The notes beneath the pieces are model-generated. The model was given only the letters and a program-made list of their open reading frames with translations. It was not told the origin of the DNA and ran no database searches. 12,313 nucleotides of DNA from Kiritimatiellia bacterium (GTDB taxonomy: Bacteria > Verrucomicrobiota > Kiritimatiellia > RFP12 > UBA1067): positions 1 through 12,313 of the forward strand of contig JAGCPM010000198.1 of the NCBI GenBank assembly GCA_017965685.1, written 5' to 3'. The translations under genes were made by a program, and so were the position numbers. This document shows, in pieces, positions 5,773 through 12,313 of this stretch. How positions within the stretch are numbered: the stretch's first letter is position 1; every line of letters starts with the position of its first letter.

Positions 5773-8105
5773 TGCGCCATGCCCTGCGAAAGGGAACGCT
5801 CCCATTCGCGGATTCTTTCCGTTATGTCCTTCGATGGCGTTGGCGACGACGAAGCGGCGATTTCATCCGCCAAAGCTTTCGTGTAGTATGGGAGCCGCCT
5901 CATAAACGCGGTCTGGCGCATGCGCTCGAAAAGGCCCTTCATATCCGCGCCGCTGAAGCCTTCGGTCAGGGAGGCGATGTGGTCTTCCAGACCTTCCTCG
6001 AAGCGGACCTCGCCCTTGTTCAGCATGCGATCCGCCATGAACCGTCTGGCGGCGGCATCGGGCATCCCCACGAATATCCTTACATCGAAGCGTCCAGGGC
6101 GCAAAAACGCTTCGTCTACTAGCCACGGCACATTTGTCGCCCCGATCAGGAGGATCGGGTTCTTGGATGAATCGATGCCGTCAAGTTCTTGAAGGAGCAT
6201 CGCTATGACCTTGCGCGTCGTTTCGTGAACGTCTATGGTGCGCTTGGGAAAGAGTGTTTCAAGTTCGTCCATGAACACCACTGAAAGATCGTTCTTCCTG
6301 GCTTCTGCGAAGATGCGGCGGACGTTGCGCTCGGCATCGCCCGAATACTTGCCGAATATGTCGGCGGGGGTTATCGCGTAGAACGGCAGGTCCAGTTCGC
6401 CAGCCACCGCTCTCGCCAGCATGGTCTTTCCGGTGCCGGGAGGCCCGTACAGCAGAAGCCCTCCGCCCGGATTTATTCCGTAGTGCTTCGCCAAGGTCGC
6501 ATTGCGGACAGGCTCTACCAGCCTCAGCGTTATCTGGCGCTTGACGTCTTCCATGCCGGCGACATCGGCTAGGGTTATGTCGCTTCTGGCGGCGGCGGCA
6601 GTCTTGCTCGCGGTGCCGGAAACCTTGAGGCTCGCGCCTGAGACCTTTTGTTCCCATTCCCGTATCTCGTCGAGCATTGCGCCATTCGCCGTTGGCTTGA
6701 CGGATGCCACCGCCTCGTCCGCAAGATCGCGCGTATAGACGGAAAGGTTGCGCGTGTAGGCGAGCTGGCGCATGCGGTCCGCTACGCCGTTAAGGTCGGC
6801 TCCGCTGTAGTTGCGCGTCATCGAGGCGATGTAGCCGATGAGATTGGGCTCGTGCGGAATCGCGCCCTTGGCCAAAGCGGCGGCGACCAATCGGGCGCGC
6901 GCATTTTCGTCCGGCAACCCCACGAATATTCTGGAGTCAAAGCGGCCTGGACGCAGGAACGCCTCGTCGACGAGCCACGGCACGTTGGTCGCGCCTATGA
7001 GAAGTATCGGGTTCTTGGTCTGGTCAAGCCCGTCCAGCTCTTGCAATATGACAGAAATCACCTTGCGCGTCGTTTCGTGCACGTCTCCGCTTCTCGAAGG
7101 GAACAGCGTTTCCAATTCGTCGATGAAAACCACCGAAAGCGGGTTCTTCCGTATGCTTGCAAACAATGCGCGCATATTGCGCTCGGACTCGCCGACATAC
7201 TTGCCGAACACGTCGGCCGCGGTAATCGTGTAGAAAGGAAGCTTGAGCTCGCCGGCGACCCCTCTCGCAAGCGTAGTCTTTCCTGTGCCGGGAGGCCCGT
7301 ACAGAAGCACTCCGCCGCCTATCTTCATGCCGTAGCGGCGCGCCTTGCCCGGATTCTTTACCGGCTCGATCAGCCGCAGGCGAATCTGCTCCTTTGCGTC
7401 ATCCATGCCCATGACGTCGGCGAGGGTGATGTTTGGCGGAAACCTTAGACGCTGCGGGACCGCCTTCTTTGAGGAAGACTCCTTGGAAGAGGATTCCGCC
7501 GGGCCGGGCGGTTCGTAATCAGACGAAAAAATCCGTTTCAGGGCCATCACAGCAAGCAACCCGGCCACACAGGCGAGAGCCATCTTCGCGACAGGGGGAA
7601 TGACGGCCACGTTCGCGTCGAACTGGCGGATCGCCACAAGAGCGGCGAAAAGGACAAGGGAACAGGCGACGATATCAAGAACCCTGACCGCCAGACTGTG
7701 CACCGGATGCGGCAGCGAAAAATCGCCCGCTACTCCGGAAGCGATCGAGGCAACTATGTTCATCGCCACTAGAGTTACTGCGGAAACCACTATCCGTATA
7801 ATGAATTCCGCGGAGGCATCCCTGCCCGCCGCGAGCGGCGTGCCCGATGCCACGCAGGCGATGCGCGCAATCGCGAAATCGGCGACGACCGGCAGGACGG
7901 GAAACAAGAGTAGAACTATCAGAGAGCGCACACAGCCGCCGCCATCGTTTCTGAATATGGCGGTAGCGAGTCCCTTCGCAGGGAAGAAGAGCAACATGGA
8001 CACGACTACGCCGGCACCAAGCAGGAAATACGAGGCCAGGGCCACAGAAAGGCCGATCATGAAACTGGCGAACGACGGCCTGCCTGCCGATTTCTCTGAA
8101 TTCAT
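5769..8105 (-). CDS. Membrane-anchored tandem AAA+ ATPase, 778 aa
   Basis: The N-terminal ~195 residues hold about five or six hydrophobic segments (about 11-42, 58-85, 101-127, 138-160 and 172-193), followed by a Ser/Lys-rich linker and two AAA+ modules (about 228-480 and 512-765). Each module has a full set of motifs. Walker A GPPGTGKT has K276 and K560; Walker B has D329/E330 and D613/E614. Sensor 1 has N374 and N658, and RPGR arginine fingers are R385/R388 and R669/R672. The pore-loop tyrosines are Y303 (YVG) and Y587 (YSG). The architecture is that of a Cdc48/p97-like unfoldase tethered to the membrane; there is no HExxH protease motif, so it is not FtsH. The start at 8105 overlaps the kinase stop (ATGA), with AAGGGA 8 nt upstream. 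It probably remodels or extracts membrane or envelope proteins, perhaps under control of the neighbouring kinase. Confidence 0.85.
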   Translation of the reverse strand: MNSEKSAGRPSFASFMIGLSVALASYFLLGAGVVVSMLLFFPAKGLATAIFRNDGGGCVRSLIVLLLFPVLPVVADFAIARIACVASGTPLAAGRDASAEFIIRIVVSAVTLVAMNIVASIASGVAGDFSLPHPVHSLAVRVLDIVACSLVLFAALVAIRQFDANVAVIPPVAKMALACVAGLLAVMALKRIFSSDYEPPGPAESSSKESSSKKAVPQRLRFPPNITLADVMGMDDAKEQIRLRLIEPVKNPGKARRYGMKIGGGVLLYGPPGTGKTTLARGVAGELKLPFYTITAADVFGKYVGESERNMRALFASIRKNPLSVVFIDELETLFPSRSGDVHETTRKVISVILQELDGLDQTKNPILLIGATNVPWLVDEAFLRPGRFDSRIFVGLPDENARARLVAAALAKGAIPHEPNLIGYIASMTRNYSGADLNGVADRMRQLAYTRNLSVYTRDLADEAVASVKPTANGAMLDEIREWEQKVSGASLKVSGTASKTAAAARSDITLADVAGMEDVKRQITLRLVEPVRNATLAKHYGINPGGGLLLYGPPGTGKTMLARAVAGELDLPFYAITPADIFGKYSGDAERNVRRIFAEARKNDLSVVFMDELETLFPKRTIDVHETTRKVIAMLLQELDGIDSSKNPILLIGATNVPWLVDEAFLRPGRFDVRIFVGMPDAAARRFMADRMLNKGEVRFEEGLEDHIASLTEGFSGADMKGLFERMRQTAFMRRLPYYTKALADEIAASSSPTPSKDITERIREWERSLSQGMAH
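5811..7424 (-). repeat. Intragenic duplication of the AAA+ module
   Basis: The two AAA+ modules of the ATPase match at protein and DNA level with a constant offset of 852 bp (284 residues). For example, a 20-nt stretch at 6208-6227 is identical to 7060-7079. The segment GATNVPWLVDEAFLRPGRFD is identical in both modules. The approximate units are 7424-6666 and 6572-5811. Confidence 0.8.
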
Positions 8106-11100
8106 TTACGGGTTCCCTTGTCGTCAATATAGCGTATCGGGCGCGCGTCGCCGCCCGCATTGAGAGGCCAGCACTCGGGCAAGTCGGTGGAACCGGGCCC
8201 GTTCCAACCCTTCGAGTCGCGCGACACAAGCGTAACAAGATCGGGATTGGCACCCTTGTAGAAAGTCGGATCTACCTGCGGCGCGTCGCCGCTCAAAAAG
8301 CGCACCGTTTTAAGGGCGGAGCACCCCGCGAAGATTTGATCTCGCTGGAATTCTGGAACTCTTGCGAACGACACAGATTCGAGTGCTGTGCAATTTTTGA
8401 AACAAACCCTGCGCACGGTATGAAGGGACATTCCAAAAGACATCCGTCTGAGTTTAGTACAGTACCGGAAAATCGCATCGCTTAATATCTCAACAGTATC
8501 AGGGATGTTTATATCCTCAAGCTCCGGGTCGCCCTCGAATATCGACCAGTCATCGAGGCTTGTCAACTTAGGTGGCAGCACGACGCTCTTGAGCTTCGGA
8601 TTGTGCCCGAAAGCCCAGTTGTCTATGCGGCAATCGTTGCCCTTGAACACGACTTTCTGGAGATTCGGGCAATCCGAAAACGCAGAGTGCCCGACATAAT
8701 CCACGGTATCCGGAATGACAACGGATTCCAGCTTCGTCTGCATGAATGCGCACTCGTATACGGAGCGGATACCCTTAGGGAATTTGTATTGCTTCTTGTC
8801 GCGCGGGCAGAACACCACGGCCTTCGCACACTTGTCGTAAAGCACGCCGTCATTCGAAAGGTAGAACGGGTTGTCCTTGTTCACGCGCACTTCATTCAGA
8901 TTCGGGCACAACTTGAATGTGACGCCTTGAATCGAGCGAACGTTCTTTATGTCTATGCTTTCAAGAGGCGTATCCCCAAATGCGCCAAGACCTATGTAAT
9001 CGAGAGATTCCGGAATATCGACCCGCTTCAAATCCCTGCACTTCATAAATGCGTCATTGCCTACATATCGCACGCCTTCCGGAATTTCGACGTGCGCAAG
9101 CCCGTCGCATTCAAGAAATGCACGCCGTGCGATATTCCTTATGCGCATACCATCAAGTTCGGCGGGTATCTTAAGGTCGCCGACCGGGCGTGGCGTGAGA
9201 GCCACTTCGTTGCCATTGCCGATTTCTGCAATCCCGTTTACGACCCTGACCGTCCATATGCCCTCTTGCGTCTGTATCTGACGGATTCCGTTGCCCGGAA
9301 CGAACTGCTCCTTTTCGCCGTCGCATTCAACGGACAAATCGCAATCGAAATACCCGCCGAGCTTGTCGTTTGTGGCTTCTATGGCAATGACGTTTTCGCC
9401 TTGCTTCAGCGCCTTTGCAAAATGTTGTACCGGTATATCGAAAGGCAGCCAGTCGAACTTGCAATATGGATCCGACCATATCAACATGCCGTTCAAGTAC
9501 ATTTTCATGCGGTCGTCATGGAAGGCGTGCGCAACTATGCGCGTTATGTTTCCGCCGGTCCAATTGAAGCGCTTGCGCAGGTAAAGCTTCTGTGTGGGCC
9601 ACTCTGTGTTTATCTGGCCCCATCGATTCCAATGCGGCACGTAGTGTCCGAATCCGCCTTGGGCGCGTTTCCACTTGGAATCGTTGTAGCCCGGCTTTTC
9701 CCAGCCGTTCTGCAACTCGAACGAGTACGCCCACGCTTTCGGGTCGCGGTCGAGACGGGGAACGAGTATGGTCGTCGTTTTCGGCCCTTCCGGCTTCTTG
9801 TCTGCGGCGTACTTGTCCGCCTGCGCCTTGAAACATAAAGCGACTTTTTGCGAACACAATGTCCAACTATGCGGATAGTCGTCAAGCTCGGGATCGCTGT
9901 TCGTGGTTACTTCAATCGAATCGAGATCGACATCGCCTTTCGGCTTGTACAATCCAAGATAGCCGTAGGCCACGCCTTTACCAGGATACCTTCTGGATGG
10001 ATTGCTGTAGAAACTACTGCCCCCGCACACCCAGACTGCGGCACCGTAGCCTTCCGGGAAATCGTACTCGACGCGAAAGACGGCTTTCGAGTCTGGAGGA
10101 ATTATGCAGCGCGTCTCCGGAGGATAGAACTCTATTTTGTCGTAGCTTTTGGTGGAAGCTTCGCAAACTCCAACACCCGTGACACGCGCCTTGAAATCGC
10201 TTTTGGCCACTGGAGGCAACTTCGCCCGCTCGGCTTCGATTTTGGCGGCAAGGCTGGCGTATCCGCTGTCGAACAGCATTTTCCCGTCTTTGTGTTTTAC
10301 GCTCTCGCCCTTTTCGGATAGGATCTTCTTTATTCTGGAGATGTATTCGTCAAGCGCGATTCCGCCGCCGCCGATTCTGCCGAGCTTTCTGCCGTCGGCG
10401 GAAAAGATTTCCACGTTCGGGACACCACCTCCGAAACAGAGAGCCTTCAAAACCCGCTTGTTGTGGTTTTTCTGCTCATTGCCGAGCGGATTGCGGCTCG
10501 GGTTGTCGAGATAGAGGAGCACCAGATTCTTTGCGGCGAAATCAATGAACTCCGGCTTGTCAAGGACCTCCGCACGAAGTTTCTTGCACCAGCCGCACCA
10601 ATCGCTGCCCGTATTGAGGACGAAAATCGGTCTCGATGTTTTTCTTGCCTGTTCGAGCGCCTTGTCCCAATTCACAAACCACGCATCCGTCGGCCCTCCG
10701 CGCCACTCTCCGGAATTGACAGCCGCTGGCGGGGTCTTGCTTAGTCTCTCCTTGGCTTGAGCCTCCGTCTCACCAATGTAGCGTATCGGGCGCGAATTGC
10801 CGCCGCCGGCGCTTAGAGGCCAACGCCAAGGCAGATCGGTCGAGCCCGGGCCATTCCAGCCCTTCGACCCGCGCTCTACCTCAATGACGTAATCGTGTTT
10901 CGACTCTCCAAAAGGCTGACCGTCGTACGATGGCGCGTCGCCATGGAATACCACCGTCTCCAGTTTCGGAACCCTTGTGAAAAGATTGCGACCTACGGAT
11001 TTCAAGGTTCTCGGGAATTCAACTTTGGTGATGCCCGTGCAATCCTCGAACGCATGGTGGCCAATCGCCCCGACCCCTTCTGGAATCTTCACGGTTTTGA

Positions 11101-12313
11101 GAGAGCAACTTCTGAAGGCGCTCATGCCTATTTCGCTGACCCCTTTCGGCATCTTGACATCAGTGAGCGTCTTGGGATACGCCACTAGAGTATTGCCGTT
11201 CCTTGAACACAAGACGCCGTCCTTCGACACAAGACCGGGATTGGTCTTTGAAGTCTCGATGCGCGAAAGCTGCGGCGTGTTGACGAAGAGATTGCCGATC
11301 CAGATATCCGACCTGTCGCAGTTTGCCATGTTCACCCTGTTCAGGGCCGTGCACCCCGTGAACGTTTCATTTCCGAGCGATTTGACGCTTGACGGCAGAT
11401 CGACGGATTTAAGCCTTGAACAGCCCTTGAACGAGCCCCACCCCGAAATGCGGAGAAGCCCTTGCGGAAGATCAATGCTGGTCATCGTGTCGCAATTTAT
11501 GAACGCCCTCTCGCCGATTGTCGCAACCTTGTGGCCGCCGACGACAGACGGTACTGCCAGTCTGCCGGAAGGCTTGGGAGAGATGCAAGGCGTTCCGCCG
11601 CTGCCGACGAGGATTGCATTTCCATCATCGCCAAGAATGTAGCGCCATTCGTATCCGTTAGCCTGGGCGGTACGGAAAGAATCCTTTTTCGCCGGAGAGG
11701 AGGACTTCGCCGAAGGTCGCGGCCGCCCGGACAGCATGGACGGCTGAGGCTCGCCGCTTACGAGTCTCGTCGGAGGATTGTTGTTGAATAGCGCCACGGC
11801 GAAGACCAGTGCGATTGCGACGCCTGCGGCAATCAGCCCGAAATGCCCGAACAAAGGAGCCAAGGCTGCCCGGATTTTCGCCTTTTTGATGGTTCCGATC
11901 CTGAGAGTCTTTTTGCGCACGGTCGGGCCTGAGAACGCCTCCTTCAGCATACGCGCGGCTTCCAACGCGCTGGATGGACGATCCTTGACCTTATGCGCCA
12001 CCATGCGCGATATCGCATAGGAGAGCGCCGCCGAAACCTCTGGCCGCAACGTGCGGATATCCGGGAGCTCCTCGCCTTTTATCGCCTTCGCGAGAAGCTC
12101 CACGATGGTAGACTTCTCGCGCGGCCGTTTTCCGGTGAGCATCTCGAAAAGCACCATGCCGAGCGAATATATGTCGGCGCGCGCGTCGATGTCGTGCGAG
12201 TTTATCATCTGCTCGGGCGACATGTACGCAGGGGTTCCCACTATCATGTCGGTCCGGGTAACGGTTGTGTCGAGCCCGTCGCCTCGGTGGCGAGCTATCC
12301 CGAGATCGGCAAG
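8102..12313 (-). CDS. Receptor-like Ser/Thr kinase fused to LRR, thioredoxin-like and sugar-binding-like domains (5' end outside window)
   Basis: 1403 residues are visible, numbered from the window edge. They open in the activation segment (DLG in place of DFG, then GTPAYMSPEQ at 27-36), with DIYSLG at 47-52 and the RP of subdomain XI at 112-113, the usual Hanks-type C-lobe. The N-lobe and HRD loop lie outside. One membrane helix follows (about 155-175) and a Pro/Ser-rich stalk. The outer part has BspA-type LRRs (about 221-472), a thioredoxin-like domain with WCGWCKK (C573, C576; about 542-667), and an unassigned stretch (about 710-845). It ends with a beta-sandwich resembling glycosidase sugar-binding domains (about 848-997) and a second LRR block (about 1012-1362). 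The likely role is a transmembrane kinase sensing surface proteins, glycans or redox state. The stop overlaps the AAA+ start. Confidence 0.88.
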   Translation of the reverse strand, partial: LADLGIARHRGDGLDTTVTRTDMIVGTPAYMSPEQMINSHDIDARADIYSLGMVLFEMLTGKRPREKSTIVELLAKAIKGEELPDIRTLRPEVSAALSYAISRMVAHKVKDRPSSALEAARMLKEAFSGPTVRKKTLRIGTIKKAKIRAALAPLFGHFGLIAAGVAIALVFAVALFNNNPPTRLVSGEPQPSMLSGRPRPSAKSSSPAKKDSFRTAQANGYEWRYILGDDGNAILVGSGGTPCISPKPSGRLAVPSVVGGHKVATIGERAFINCDTMTSIDLPQGLLRISGWGSFKGCSRLKSVDLPSSVKSLGNETFTGCTALNRVNMANCDRSDIWIGNLFVNTPQLSRIETSKTNPGLVSKDGVLCSRNGNTLVAYPKTLTDVKMPKGVSEIGMSAFRSCSLKTVKIPEGVGAIGHHAFEDCTGITKVEFPRTLKSVGRNLFTRVPKLETVVFHGDAPSYDGQPFGESKHDYVIEVERGSKGWNGPGSTDLPWRWPLSAGGGNSRPIRYIGETEAQAKERLSKTPPAAVNSGEWRGGPTDAWFVNWDKALEQARKTSRPIFVLNTGSDWCGWCKKLRAEVLDKPEFIDFAAKNLVLLYLDNPSRNPLGNEQKNHNKRVLKALCFGGGVPNVEIFSADGRKLGRIGGGGIALDEYISRIKKILSEKGESVKHKDGKMLFDSGYASLAAKIEAERAKLPPVAKSDFKARVTGVGVCEASTKSYDKIEFYPPETRCIIPPDSKAVFRVEYDFPEGYGAAVWVCGGSSFYSNPSRRYPGKGVAYGYLGLYKPKGDVDLDSIEVTTNSDPELDDYPHSWTLCSQKVALCFKAQADKYAADKKPEGPKTTTILVPRLDRDPKAWAYSFELQNGWEKPGYNDSKWKRAQGGFGHYVPHWNRWGQINTEWPTQKLYLRKRFNWTGGNITRIVAHAFHDDRMKMYLNGMLIWSDPYCKFDWLPFDIPVQHFAKALKQGENVIAIEATNDKLGGYFDCDLSVECDGEKEQFVPGNGIRQIQTQEGIWTVRVVNGIAEIGNGNEVALTPRPVGDLKIPAELDGMRIRNIARRAFLECDGLAHVEIPEGVRYVGNDAFMKCRDLKRVDIPESLDYIGLGAFGDTPLESIDIKNVRSIQGVTFKLCPNLNEVRVNKDNPFYLSNDGVLYDKCAKAVVFCPRDKKQYKFPKGIRSVYECAFMQTKLESVVIPDTVDYVGHSAFSDCPNLQKVVFKGNDCRIDNWAFGHNPKLKSVVLPPKLTSLDDWSIFEGDPELEDINIPDTVEILSDAIFRYCTKLRRMSFGMSLHTVRRVCFKNCTALESVSFARVPEFQRDQIFAGCSALKTVRFLSGDAPQVDPTFYKGANPDLVTLVSRDSKGWNGPGSTDLPECWPLNAGGDARPIRYIDDKGTRK
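8130..8220 (-). repeat. GWNGPGSTDLP module, distal copy
   Basis: This encodes SKGWNGPGSTDLPECWPL followed by AGGDARPIRYI at the very C-terminus of the kinase (about residues 1367-1395). It is similar at DNA level to 10779-10871, with 16 nt identical at 8130-8145 and 10779-10794. It closes the second LRR block. Confidence 0.75.
10779..10871 (-). repeat. GWNGPGSTDLP module, proximal copy
   Basis: This encodes SKGWNGPGSTDLPWRWPL followed by AGGGNSRPIRYI (about residues 483-511), closing the first LRR block just before the thioredoxin-like domain. It pairs with 8130-8220, which suggests the LRR-plus-tail unit was duplicated as one piece. Confidence 0.75.

Noticed and set aside
5769..8105. FtsH-type membrane protease
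   Set aside because: No HExxH motif or protease domain exists; there are two AAA+ modules instead.
8603..9838. Plus-strand open frame of 411 codons
   Set aside because: It is fully antisense to the kinase LRR and sugar-binding-like region, whose minus-strand translation shows clear domains.

Overview
The window is moderately GC-rich bacterial DNA in which every convincing gene lies on the minus strand, so the reading order below runs from high to low coordinates. The only taxonomic hints are indirect: a Hanks-type kinase fused to BspA-type leucine-rich repeats with a repeated GWNGPGSTDLP module, a tandem AAA+ ATPase, and a Clostridia/gut-style Mrp protein. Together these suggest a gut-associated member of the PVC superphylum, perhaps Kiritimatiellota. 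That placement is inference and has not been tested.

Region by region. (1) 12313-8102: a very large mosaic receptor-like Ser/Thr kinase, cut by the window edge. It has a cytoplasmic kinase C-lobe, one membrane helix, BspA-type LRRs, a thioredoxin-like CGWC domain, a beta-sandwich sugar-binding-like domain and more LRRs. (2) 8105-5769: a membrane-anchored protein with two nearly identical AAA+ modules, overlapping the kinase gene by four bases (ATGA). (3) 5709-4879: an Mrp/NBP35-type Fe-S cluster carrier whose P-loop has lost an invariant glycine. (4) 4860-4069: an M48-family metallopeptidase lipoprotein. (5) 4067-1623: a single-chain restriction-modification enzyme with a PD-(D/E)XK nuclease-like N-terminus and an N6-adenine methyltransferase. 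Its target-recognition part is markedly AT-rich, and its C-terminal linker carries a 7-bp tandem repeat. (6) 1569-669: a three-gene toxin-antitoxin-like operon (DUF3791, DUF3990 and a 69-residue protein) with its own promoter. (7) 641-1: the N-terminal 213 codons of an AEC-family transporter.

The most informative structure is a perfect 21-bp direct repeat (647-667 and 1623-1643). Both copies encode the last six codons and stop of the restriction-modification gene (YGFLKG*). Between them lies only the three-gene toxin-antitoxin module with its promoter. Removing one repeat copy plus the interior would join the restriction-modification gene directly to the AEC gene, with the transporter's Shine-Dalgarno embedded in the final methyltransferase codons. 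The simplest reading is that a cassette of about 976 bp was inserted at the 3' end of the restriction-modification gene and regenerated that end. The target-recognition swap, the heptanucleotide tract and this cassette together make 650-2760 an accessory hot spot inside an otherwise compact gene string.

The kinase and AAA+ genes are translationally coupled and probably work together as an envelope-sensing kinase and a membrane-bound remodelling ATPase. I do not recognise this pair as a described system. There is no gene-free stretch longer than about 60 bases, and no rRNA, tRNA, CRISPR array or transposase was seen.
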